DNA from: Reyranella sp.
Lineage (GTDB): Bacteria > Pseudomonadota > Alphaproteobacteria > Reyranellales > Reyranellaceae
Assembly: GCF_030651995.1 (NCBI RefSeq)
Contig: NZ_JAUSBN010000047.1
Location: 62,001-126,000 of the forward strand
Direction: 5' to 3'
DNA length: 64,000 nucleotides
Made by a program: the position numbers and the translations under genes. This document shows, piece after piece, positions 33,985 through 41,596 of this stretch (within the stretch, counting starts at the first letter, position 1; each line of letters opens with the position of its first letter). The notes under the pieces were generated by a model, which worked only from the letters and a program-made list of their open reading frames with translations, ran no database searches and was not told the origin of the DNA.

Positions 33985-35402
33985 TGGAATCGACCGCCCA
34001 TGCCTTCAAGGCGAATGTCGACCACGCGCTGGCCGACCCCAACCTGCAGGACTCGCTGGCCAAGCTTAAGGTCGGCTTCTCCGAGCGGCGGCGCCAGGCG
34101 GCCGAGCGGCTGCCGGAGTTCGAGGCGCTGCGCGACCGCGCGCGCGACATCAAGAACCACACGCTGGCCCACCTCGACTTCTATCTCGAAGAATTCGAGC
34201 GCAAGGTCATTGGGCTCGGCGGCCACGTCCACTGGGCGCCGACCGCCGCCGACGCACGACGCATCATCGCCGAGCTCTGCCAGAGCGTGAACGCCCGCAC
34301 CGTCGCCAAGTCGAAGTCGATGGTGGCCGAGGAAATCGCGCTCAACGAGCATCTCGAGGCGCTGGGCATCGCGCCGATCGAGACCGACCTCGGCGAATAC
34401 ATCATCCAGCTGCGCAACGAGCCGCCCAGCCACATCATCGCGCCGGCCGTGCACCTCACCAAGGACCAGGTCGCCGATACGTTCCTCGAGCACCACGCCA
34501 AGCTCGGCTTCGACAAGCGCCTGACCGAGCGCAACGATCTCGTCGCCGAAGCGCGCTATGTCCTGCGGCAGAAATTCCTCGATGCCGATGTCGGGCTGAC
34601 CGGCGCCAATTTCCTGGTGGCCGAGACAGGCTCGTCGATGCTGGTGACCAACGAGGGCAATGCCGACCTCTCCAACACGCTGCCCAGGATGCACATCGTG
34701 CTGGCCAGCATCGAGAAGGTGATCCCCACGCTGGAGGACGCGGCGGTGCTGCTGCGCGTGCTGGCGCGGTCGGCGACGGGCCAGGAATCCTCGGCCTACA
34801 CGACGCTGAACACCGGGCCGAAAAAGCGCGAGGATCTCGACGGGCCCGAGCAGTATCACGTCGTGCTGCTCGACAACGGCCGTTCGTCGGTACTCGGCAC
34901 AGAGATGCAGGACATCCTGCGCTGCATCCGCTGCGGCGCCTGCATGAATCATTGCCCGGTCTACGGCGCGGTCGGCGGCCATGCCTATGGCTGGGTCTAT
35001 CCCGGCCCGATGGGCGCCGTGCTGACGCCGCAGCTCGTGGGCGTGGAGGAGGCCAGCAACCTGCCCAACGCCTCGACCTTCTGCGGTCGGTGCGAGAGCG
35101 TCTGTCCGGTGCGCATCCCGCTGCCCAAGCTGATGCGCCACTGGCGCGAACGGGAATTCGAGAAGCACCTCACGCCCAAGGCCGTCCGCCAGGGCCTGGC
35201 GATGTGGAGCTTCGCCGCCCGCCGGCCCGCGCTCTATCGCAAGCTCACCGCAATGGCCAATCGCGTGCTGGCCCTGTTCGGCCGCGCCGACGGCCGCTAC
35301 CGGGCGCTGCCACTCGCCAGCGGCTGGACGCGCTTCCGCGACTTCCCCGCGCCGCAGCCCGGCGGCACGTTCCACGCACGCTGGGCGAAGAGGAAGGCAT
35401 GA
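33984..35402 (+). CDS. lutB: Lactate utilization protein B, iron-sulfur protein, 472 aa
   Basis: An N-terminal LUD domain (about residues 65-295, with 'ETGSSMLVTNEGN') is followed by two 4Fe-4S motifs: 'CIRCGACMNHCPVY' near 314 and 'CGRCESVCPVRIP' near 367. This is the LutB/LldF layout. Both ends overlap neighbours by one to four bases, giving a strict lutABC operon. No lactate permease or regulator lies next to it. Confidence 0.95.
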   Translation: MESTAHAFKANVDHALADPNLQDSLAKLKVGFSERRRQAAERLPEFEALRDRARDIKNHTLAHLDFYLEEFERKVIGLGGHVHWAPTAADARRIIAELCQSVNARTVAKSKSMVAEEIALNEHLEALGIAPIETDLGEYIIQLRNEPPSHIIAPAVHLTKDQVADTFLEHHAKLGFDKRLTERNDLVAEARYVLRQKFLDADVGLTGANFLVAETGSSMLVTNEGNADLSNTLPRMHIVLASIEKVIPTLEDAAVLLRVLARSATGQESSAYTTLNTGPKKREDLDGPEQYHVVLLDNGRSSVLGTEMQDILRCIRCGACMNHCPVYGAVGGHAYGWVYPGPMGAVLTPQLVGVEEASNLPNASTFCGRCESVCPVRIPLPKLMRHWREREFEKHLTPKAVRQGLAMWSFAARRPALYRKLTAMANRVLALFGRADGRYRALPLASGWTRFRDFPAPQPGGTFHARWAKRKA

Positions 35403-36085
35403 GCGACGCCCCGAACGACGCCCGGGCCCAGATCCTGGGAGGCATCCGACGCTCGCTGCGTCGCGGCGAACTCACCGGCGAGGCCCGCAGCGCCGTCGAG
35501 ACACGCTTGGCCGAACCACCGCGCGGGCCGTCGGTGGCGCGCGGACAGCTGCCCCAGGCCGAGAAGGTTGCGCTGTTCTGCCAGTGGGCCGAGACGCTCA
35601 ACGCCACCGTGGCCAGGGTCGGGCCGGCTGAGGTGCCGGGCGAAGTGAGCGCCTACCTCGCGCGCAACAACCTGCCCGCGAACGTCGCGATGGCGCCCTC
35701 GCCCCTGCTCGAAGGCTACGACTGGGCGAGCCAGAAGATGCTTTCGATCCGGCGCGGTCACGGCCAGGGCAGCGACCAGGTCTCGGTCACCGGCGCCTTT
35801 GCGGCCATTGCCGAGACCGGTACCGTCGTGATGGCCTCCGGTCCCGACCATCCGGTCTCGCTCAACCTGCTGCCGGACACGCATGTCGTCGTGCTGCGGG
35901 AGGCCGATATCGTGGGCGGCTACGAGGACGTCTGGGGTCGGCTGCGCGCGCGCTATGGCAAGGACCTGATGCCCCGCACGGTCAACACCATCACCGGGCC
36001 ATCCCGAACGGGCGACATCGAGCAGACGATCGAACTGGGCGCCCACGGCCCGCGCCGCATGCACATCCTGGTCGTGCGCGACTGA
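35399..36085 (+). CDS. lutC: Lactate utilization protein C (LUD domain), 228 aa
   Basis: A single LUD domain with 'VTGAFAAIAETGTVVMASG' and 'LPDTHVVVLREADIVGGYEDVWGRL' (in pieces), matching LutC/YkgG. It completes the three-protein L-lactate dehydrogenase complex. Its ATG overlaps the lutB TGA, and its own stop overlaps the start of the methyltransferase at 36085. Confidence 0.93.
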   Translation: MSDAPNDARAQILGGIRRSLRRGELTGEARSAVETRLAEPPRGPSVARGQLPQAEKVALFCQWAETLNATVARVGPAEVPGEVSAYLARNNLPANVAMAPSPLLEGYDWASQKMLSIRRGHGQGSDQVSVTGAFAAIAETGTVVMASGPDHPVSLNLLPDTHVVVLREADIVGGYEDVWGRLRARYGKDLMPRTVNTITGPSRTGDIEQTIELGAHGPRRMHILVVRD

Positions 36086-36852
36086 TGGCCGGCGGCGGCG
36101 CCACTCCTGGTGAGCAGCGCCCCGGTGAGCTACGTGTCGTCGGCACGAGCGTTGCGCGCGAGATCGACCTGGTGCTGGACCGGGTGGCCCAGTCGGTCGG
36201 GAAGCGGGCGCCCCGGGTCCTGCAGGTCGGATCGCGCACGCTGGTCGCCGACCGCAACGTGCGCAACTGGCGCAAGCTCGTGGCCACGCGCTTCGGCCCC
36301 AAGGCCCGATTCGTCGGCCTCGATCTCGTCGAGGGCGCCAACGTCGATTGCGTCGCCGACATCTGCAGCGATCGGCGGACCCTGAAGGGGAAGCTGGGCG
36401 AAGAGCCGTTCGACCTTGCGATCTGCTGTCACGTTCTCGAGCATACGCGCCATCCCGCGCGGGCGGCCCGCAACATCGAGCAGGCGCTGCGGCCCGGCGG
36501 GTTTGCCTTCGTGGCGGCGGCCTGGTCGCAGGCCTTCCAGGCCACGCCCGATGATTACTGGCGCTTTTCGGTGCGGGGCTTGATGCTGTTGTTCGGGCGG
36601 CTCGAGGTTGCCTCGTCCTTCTACAGCGGCGGCGATGTCGGCCTCGACGTCGCCTATCGGATCGAACGGGATGGCAGGCCGGAGCTCGACCCGCGTGCCG
36701 GCGCGGTGGAACAGGGCCTCTTCCAGCTCGTCCTCGATCACGAGGACAATCGGGCCGTGCTGGCGCGCCAGGCGACCGAACGCCTGCCGGTGTCGCGGAC
36801 TTACCTGCCCAGCCTGTTCGTCAACCTGATCGGCCGCCGCGTCTCGCGATAG
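36085..36852 (+). CDS. Class I SAM-dependent methyltransferase, 255 aa
   Basis: 'VLQVGSRTLVADRNVRNWR' replaces the classic glycine loop, 'FVGLDLVEGANVDCVADIC' gives the acidic ribose-binding site, and 'LAICCHVLEHTRHPARAARNIEQALRPGGFAFV' (in part: CCHVLEHTRHP, LRPGGF) is clear Methyltransf_11. It is translationally coupled to lutC but has no obvious link to lactate use. A strong terminator follows 28 bp after its stop. Confidence 0.82.
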   Translation: MAGGGATPGEQRPGELRVVGTSVAREIDLVLDRVAQSVGKRAPRVLQVGSRTLVADRNVRNWRKLVATRFGPKARFVGLDLVEGANVDCVADICSDRRTLKGKLGEEPFDLAICCHVLEHTRHPARAARNIEQALRPGGFAFVAAAWSQAFQATPDDYWRFSVRGLMLLFGRLEVASSFYSGGDVGLDVAYRIERDGRPELDPRAGAVEQGLFQLVLDHEDNRAVLARQATERLPVSRTYLPSLFVNLIGRRVSR

Positions 36853-36879
36853 AAGGCGAACGTCGACCCGCACAAAAGA

Positions 36880-36905
36880 AAAGAGCGGGCTTTCGCCCGC
36901 TCTTT
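36880..36905. terminator. Bidirectional rho-independent terminator
   Basis: Perfect 11-bp stem 'aaagagcgggc / gcccgctcttt' with a TTTC loop; A- and T-tracts flank both sides. It ends the lut/methyltransferase transcript on the plus strand and the porin transcript on the minus strand, which converge here. Confidence 0.9.
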
Positions 36906-36928
36906 CCGATTTATCGTAGGGTCTGCGA

Positions 36929-38311
36929 CTAGAAGCGCAGATCCATACCCATCAGCAGACCCCAGCTGTTGCCCGAGACGGCAGCAGACGGACCCGACGC
37001 CGAGTACAGCAGACCACCGCCGGTGAGCTTCACGCCCGGCCCGAGCGCGTAGTTCACGCCGATTTCCCACTTGTTGACCGACTCCTGGCCAAAAGCGAGG
37101 TTGGCGGGGTTGTTACCCGGACCGAAGGCGGTCGAGTTCACACCCGGAACGCCGGTGGCGGCCGGATTGGTGCAGGTGGCAGCGTTGACGGCGATCGTGT
37201 TGCAGCCGACGGAGCCGTTACCGTTGTTGTTGTAGGAACCGGTCCAGCCGACCGACATCTGCCACGGGCCGGTCTCGTACATCAGACCCGCGGTGTAGAA
37301 GCGCGTGTCGTTGTTCTGACCGGTGAAGTAGTTCGAGCCAAGGCCCTGGTTGTCCCAGCCAAGCGCGCCACCGAGGGTGAAGCCCTTGAAGCCGACCTGA
37401 GCGCCGACGACCCACTGCTTCCAGGCGGTCGCGTTGGCACCGGTCGACATGTTGGCGGCACCGGCGAACGGCTGGTTGCCCGGGATGAAGCTGCCGTACA
37501 GGAACGCACCGTACAGAGCGACACGGACGTCGCCGAACTTGTTCAGGTAGTTGGCGCCGACGTCGAACACGTCCTGATACGAGTAGTCGTTCGTCAGGCA
37601 GTTCGGCGCCGAAGTGGCGTTGGAGTAACCGCAGACACCGGTCGTGCCCGAACCCGGACCGACGCCGAGGCCGGAGCCAGCACCGCCCTGCGGGTTCACG
37701 TTGACCTTCGGACGATAGCCGACGCCGATCTGCAGGCCCTGGAAGCGCGGGGTGAAGTAGTTGATGCCCTGCGCGTCCTGGAACTGACCGGCGTTGGTCG
37801 TCGTCGTGGCGTGGAACCACGCCTTGTTGTTGGCGATAACGCTCTGGTTGGCCCAGGCGAAGTTCGAGTTGTGCTGGACGGCGCCGAAGCCGATCAGCGC
37901 CGACGGCGTGCCGTAGTACATACGGTAGGTCGCCGGGTCGCGCGCACCGAACTCGACGCGGCCCCAGTCGCCGAAGGCGAACAGGAAGGCTTCGTCGATC
38001 CAGGCCGCGCCGGCCGTGGCCGTGCTGCCCTGCGCCCAGCCCTCGAGCTCGACGTGCACGCCGACCGAGGTGCCGTTGTCCAGCTTGGTCTGGCCGATGA
38101 AGTGGATTTCACCTTCCTGCTGGAAATTGAGACCCTTGTACTGCGCCCAGGTGCCGTTGGTGGCATAGGTCGACTGGATGCCGCCGGCGATGGCGTAGAA
38201 GGTGTAATAACCGCCCACACCGAGCTTGATCGGATCGGCAGCCATGGCCGGGGCGGCCATCAACCCGCCGACGACCAAGGCGGTCGAGCCAAGTAGAAGC
38301 TTCTTCATCAT
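36929..38311 (-). CDS. Outer-membrane porin, 460 aa
   Basis: A signal peptide (cleavage after PAMAADP near residue 24) precedes alternating amphipathic strands rich in Gly, Asn, Tyr and Trp, ending in '-MDLRF' with the terminal Phe required for outer-membrane insertion. 'LNFQQEGEIHFIGQTKLDNG' (in part) and 'GRVEFGARDPATYRMYYG' are common to alphaproteobacterial porins. Two cysteine pairs in Asn/Gly-rich loops could form loop disulfides. A strong AGAGGGAG ribosome-binding site and its own promoter suggest high expression. Confidence 0.92.
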   Translation of the reverse strand: MMKKLLLGSTALVVGGLMAAPAMAADPIKLGVGGYYTFYAIAGGIQSTYATNGTWAQYKGLNFQQEGEIHFIGQTKLDNGTSVGVHVELEGWAQGSTATAGAAWIDEAFLFAFGDWGRVEFGARDPATYRMYYGTPSALIGFGAVQHNSNFAWANQSVIANNKAWFHATTTTNAGQFQDAQGINYFTPRFQGLQIGVGYRPKVNVNPQGGAGSGLGVGPGSGTTGVCGYSNATSAPNCLTNDYSYQDVFDVGANYLNKFGDVRVALYGAFLYGSFIPGNQPFAGAANMSTGANATAWKQWVVGAQVGFKGFTLGGALGWDNQGLGSNYFTGQNNDTRFYTAGLMYETGPWQMSVGWTGSYNNNGNGSVGCNTIAVNAATCTNPAATGVPGVNSTAFGPGNNPANLAFGQESVNKWEIGVNYALGPGVKLTGGGLLYSASGPSAAVSGNSWGLLMGMDLRF

Positions 38312-38711
38312 TCTCCCTCTCTCATTGATCAGAGACTGGTACGTACCAAAAGGCCTGTCCGACCGGCGGGAACTGGAAGCCTGAACACGAGGCCCACCGA
38401 ATCCACCAATGCGGCAAGGCTATAAAACACTTCGCCAAATCGAGGGTCAAGAAATGGTCGCCCGACGGCTTCATTCTGCCCGCACCTGTGGCGTCTTTGT
38501 CACATTTTGCGGGCCTTGCGAGCGGTGGCGGAAGCCTCAGGCACAACAGGTTGCGTGACGAGATTTACAAAAGATCCAAGTCCGTTGCAATGGAGAACTA
38601 TATGTGCCACATCGCCCACCCGCTTGCAGTTCAGGTATCGTTGAGCCTATGGTCCCCGCCTCTGTCTCCGCCGCGGAATTGCGGCCCATGGGAAGATCAA
38701 GGCGCCATTCT
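38312..38711. other. 400 bp intergenic region between porin and DUF3576 genes
   Basis: It carries the divergent promoters. A perfect 10-bp palindrome 'ggtacgtacc' lies at 38338-38347, in the porin 5' leader. The porin promoter is listed separately. I see no gene in it; short open frames lack a ribosome-binding site. Confidence 0.6.
38421..38450 (-). promoter_or_regulatory. Putative sigma70 promoter for the porin gene
   Basis: On the minus strand TTGACC (38445-38450) is followed after 18 bp by TTTATA (38421-38426), close to consensus and AT-rich compared with the surroundings. The predicted leader to the porin start is about 100 nt. Confidence 0.5.
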
Positions 38712-39272
38712 ATGACGGGACCGTCCAGATTCGTGAGCATTGTCGCAGCTGCGTTGGTGGCTGTCGCCGCTTCCGGCTGCGCCGACGAAACCAGCAAGTA
38801 CGAGAGGGCTACCGGTCCGTCCGGCGATCGCAGCAGGAACGACGTCCGATCCGGATTGGGTGGCCGTACCCAGGAGCAGGGCACCCTGTTCGGCCCGGGC
38901 GGTCTCCTGGGGTCCAAGGCGGAGAAGAGAGACGACACCGGCACCGGCGTGGCGGTGAACGCCTATCTGTGGCGGGCGTCGCTCGACACCATCAATTTCA
39001 TCCCGCTGGTCTCGGCCGATCCGTTCGGCGGCGTCATCATCACCGACTGGTACACGCCCGCGGAAACGCCCAACGAGCGCATGAAGGTCCAGGTCACCAT
39101 TCTGGACCGCGAACTGCGGGCCGACGGTATCCGCGTCTCGGTCTTCAAGCAGCAGACCAGCCCCCGGGGCGGCAACTGGGTCGACGCCCAGGTCGATCCG
39201 CGCACCAACATCGACATCGAGAACGCGATCCTCACGCGCGCCCGCCAGCTCCGGATCGCCGGCGGGTCCTGA
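38712..39272 (+). CDS. DUF3576 family lipoprotein, 186 aa
   Basis: The N-terminus 'FVSIVAAALVAVAASGCADE' is a lipoprotein signal with lipobox ASGC. The rest matches the alphaproteobacterial DUF3576 family ('AVNAYLWRASLDTINFIPL', 'DPFGGVIITDWYTP'). The protein is probably in the outer membrane; function is unknown, though the family normally lies just upstream of leuS, suggesting an envelope role linked to the LPS lipoprotein genes there. Here a 7 kb block separates the two. An in-frame ATG at 38688 is an alternative start. Confidence 0.85.
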   Translation: MTGPSRFVSIVAAALVAVAASGCADETSKYERATGPSGDRSRNDVRSGLGGRTQEQGTLFGPGGLLGSKAEKRDDTGTGVAVNAYLWRASLDTINFIPLVSADPFGGVIITDWYTPAETPNERMKVQVTILDRELRADGIRVSVFKQQTSPRGGNWVDAQVDPRTNIDIENAILTRARQLRIAGGS

Positions 39273-39302
39273 GACGGCCCTTCTGCAGGTCAGAAGCCGC
39301 CT

Positions 39303-40025
39303 TCAGTCTTCGGGCGGCACGAACATGTAGCCCGCGCTGCGCACGGTGCGGATCGACGTCGGGCGGGCGGGATCGACCTCGATCTTGCGGCGGATTCGCA
39401 GGATTCGAATATCGATGGCGCGGTCGAAGGCTTCCATCTCGCGATGGCTGGTGGTCTCGAGCAGCCAGTCGCGGCTGAGCGGCCGGTTCGGATTTTCGGC
39501 GAACAGCCTCAACAGTTCATACTCTCCCGCCCGCAGGGAAATTTCCTCGCCGGACAGCGTCACCAGCCGACGCGACTGCAGATCGAGCAGGCACTTGCCC
39601 ATGCGCACGCGCTCACCGGTCGTCGCCGCCTCGGCCCCGCCGGCGCGGCGCAGGACCGCCTTGATGCGCGCGAGCAGGGCGCGCGGGTCGTAGGGCTTGG
39701 CGACGTAGTCGTCGGCGCCGGTTTCCAGCCCCACCACCTGGTCGATCGTGTCGCCGCTCGCCGTCAGCATGATGATGCCGGTCTTTCGGCTGCGCTCGCG
39801 CAGGAAGCGGGCGAGCGCGAAGCCGTCCTCGTCGCCGGACAGCCGGAGATCGAGCAAGACGAGGGCGGGTGGATCCTTTTCGACCAGCTTGCGCAGCGCC
39901 GCACCCGACTCGACACCCGAGGCGCGATAATGATTCCCGCCGAGAAATTCGATCAGCGTCTCGCGCTGGAAGGCCTCGTCCTCGACGACGATGAGGTGCG
40001 GTCGCTGGTCTTTTGGCTTCGCCAC
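39303..40025 (-). CDS. OmpR/PhoB-family response regulator, 240 aa
   Basis: The receiver domain has acidic pocket E15/D16, phospho-acceptor D59 ('VLLDLRLSG'), T in 'MLTASGD' and K in 'YVAKPYDP'. The C-terminal winged helix shows 'LRAGEYELLRLFAENPNRPLSRDWLLE' (in part) and 'IRTVRSAGYMFVP'. Start is GTG 40025, with no obvious ribosome-binding site. It is encoded 1.6 kb from, and opposite to, the giant hybrid kinase whose HPt domain would need such a partner, so the two may form a phosphorelay. It is convergent with the DUF3576 gene. Confidence 0.9.
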   Translation of the reverse strand: MAKPKDQRPHLIVVEDEAFQRETLIEFLGGNHYRASGVESGAALRKLVEKDPPALVLLDLRLSGDEDGFALARFLRERSRKTGIIMLTASGDTIDQVVGLETGADDYVAKPYDPRALLARIKAVLRRAGGAEAATTGERVRMGKCLLDLQSRRLVTLSGEEISLRAGEYELLRLFAENPNRPLSRDWLLETTSHREMEAFDRAIDIRILRIRRKIEVDPARPTSIRTVRSAGYMFVPPED

Positions 40026-40065
40026 TGCAATAAGTTAGCGCAAGACCGCACGGGATGAAAGAGCG

Positions 40066-40512
40066 TCAGAAGGAGCGCGACCAGCGAAGGCTGCCCGTGA
40101 AAAGACCGATCGAGCCTTGGTCGAAATAGTAGCGGTGGGCGCCCAATCCGACCGCAAGCGTTCCGCCGGACACGTCGGAGATCGCGTGACCGATCGAAAC
40201 ACTCGTCAGCCTGGCCGTCCCGACAGTGTAACTCGGCAGCACATACTGCGCGTAGTCCATATGCCCGGCCGAAACGCCCACCGAGAATCCGCCGCGGGAC
40301 CATGAAAGGCCGACCGTCGCCAGGCGCGTCATCGTCAGTCGATCGCCCGAGGGATTCTCGGCCAGGGTCGTGTCGAGGCCGGAAAGCCCGATCGCGAAAC
40401 CGTGGTGGCTGCCCAGGTCGGTGATCTGAGCGGTGGCGCCTTCGGGACTGAAGGCATGCGCCCTTCCGGCGAGTAGCAGGGCAATGAGGAAGAGGAGGAG
40501 AGAGCGAAACAT
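40066..40512 (-). CDS. Hypothetical secreted beta-rich protein, 148 aa
   Basis: Unrecognised. ATG 40512 has AAGAAGG about 9 bases upstream; an ATG at 40521 overlaps that site. A signal peptide 'MFRSLLLFLIALLLAGRAHA' is followed by alternating Gly/Ser/aromatic strands ('TVGLSWSRGGFSVGVSAGHMDY', in part) and it ends '-WSRSF', with a C-terminal Phe, so a small outer-membrane barrel is possible. It lies 40 bp upstream of the response regulator on the same strand. Confidence 0.65.
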   Translation of the reverse strand: MFRSLLLFLIALLLAGRAHAFSPEGATAQITDLGSHHGFAIGLSGLDTTLAENPSGDRLTMTRLATVGLSWSRGGFSVGVSAGHMDYAQYVLPSYTVGTARLTSVSIGHAISDVSGGTLAVGLGAHRYYFDQGSIGLFTGSLRWSRSF

Positions 40513-40576
40513 GGGGGCCATCCTTCTTCGACGACGCCAGTGTGTTCGGGTGCGGTATCCGGGGGACTGCCGGCGA

Positions 40577-40858
40577 TCAGCGCCTGATCCGCTGCAGCGT
40601 CGGCTGCGAAGACGGAGTCGACACCGCGGGCACGACGCGACCCGGCACCCATGGCGGCAGCACGGACGGACGCGTGGCCGTCGCGCCGGCGATGCTCGCA
40701 GCCGGCGCGGACCCTGGGTGCGCGTTCGGGCTCGCCGACCTTTGCGACGGCTGGTCCTCGACGCCGTTGCCATGAAGGTGCTGGGCATGGGCCGCCTGAG
40801 CGACCGCGAGGGCAAGAAGGGCGGTTGTGGCAGCCCTGATGGCAGACCTGACAAGCAT
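40577..40858 (-). CDS. Hypothetical small secreted Pro/Ser-rich protein, 93 aa
   Basis: Signal peptide 'LVRSAIRAATTALLALAVAQAAHA', then a low-complexity His/Pro/Ser-rich tail ending in three basic residues. No family recognised. It lies on the same strand as two other small secreted proteins and the response regulator. Lack of conserved domain makes the call tentative. Confidence 0.45.
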   Translation of the reverse strand: MLVRSAIRAATTALLALAVAQAAHAQHLHGNGVEDQPSQRSASPNAHPGSAPAASIAGATATRPSVLPPWVPGRVVPAVSTPSSQPTLQRIRR

Positions 40859-41035
40859 CGGAGTCTCCGGTTGAGGTGGCGAGCGGCGCACGACGTGCGT
40901 CGATGGCAGAACGATAGGACCGTCGCGTTTCCAGAGGACTGCTCGGAAGGTTCATCCGGTTTCGTAGGTTGCGCGGCTCCGGCATGACGGGACACAGGCG
41001 CTCGCAAAGTGTGGGGAGCGCCACCCGCCAATGAA

Positions 41036-41060
41036 AACGGCGCCCGCGAGGGGCGCCGTT
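41036..41060 (-). terminator. Rho-independent terminator after the repeat-bearing small secreted gene
   Basis: A perfect 10-bp stem 'aacggcgccc / gggcgccgtt' with a 5-base loop is followed on the minus strand by TTTTCATT. It lies 40 bp after the stop of the gene at 41101-41388, so that gene is probably a separate transcript. Confidence 0.8.
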
Positions 41061-41100
41061 CCTGGAGGTGCCGGCGACGAACCGGCCTTGATCGGGTTTC

Positions 41101-41388
41101 TCAGCGCGAGGGAAGCTTCGGCGGCTTCGGCGCGGGAACCGGCTTCTGCGGGGGGGCCGGCTTCGGCGCGGGCGGTACGTTCATGGTGCCGCTGGTCGGC
41201 CGCGGCGGCTGGTGCATCGTGCCGCTGGTGGGCCGGGGCGGCTGGTGCATCGAAGTCGAGGACGTCGAGGCCGATACGGAGTGATTGGACATCGAAGAGT
41301 ACTTGGACACGAACTGGGCGCTGGCCGGCAGGGCGATGGCGGTGGCGAGAACGGTAGCGGCGGCGGCGATGGCGAACTTGGCGAACAT
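41101..41388 (-). CDS. Small secreted proline-rich protein with tandem repeat, 95 aa
   Basis: Signal peptide (AIAAAATVLATAIALPASA), a Ser/Thr-rich middle, two tandem copies of the 11-residue unit 'MHQPPRPTSGT' and a Pro/Lys tail ('PAPKPAPPQKPVPAPKPP'). It resembles a periplasmic spacer or surface peptide, but no family is recognised. It has its own terminator and is divergent from the kinase gene. Confidence 0.6.
   Translation of the reverse strand: MFAKFAIAAAATVLATAIALPASAQFVSKYSSMSNHSVSASTSSTSMHQPPRPTSGTMHQPPRPTSGTMNVPPAPKPAPPQKPVPAPKPPKLPSR
41186..41251. repeat. 33-bp tandem repeat, two copies
   Basis: Units 41186-41218 and 41219-41251 differ at only a few bases and encode the duplicated MHQPPRPTSGT unit of the small secreted protein. 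Confidence 0.85.
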
Positions 41389-41596
41389 GGGTCTCTCCCC
41401 TTGGATGTGGCGGGCGGCGGGATGCCGTCCGTCGATGGGAGAAAGGTAGTCCCCGCCGGTTTCCCGCCGACTGCGCGAGCCGCCCGGTTGGTTTCGTGCG
41501 TTGCGCCTTTACGGGGCCGGCGCCTCGCGAAACACACGAAACACTTCCGGGCCTTCGCGTTACAAGCGGGAAACGCGGGAGAGTGTAGAACAAGTC

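Noticed and set aside
33672-35375. 567-residue minus-strand frame under lutAB
   Set aside because: Antisense to Fe-S proteins with clear cysteine motifs; no family features of its own.
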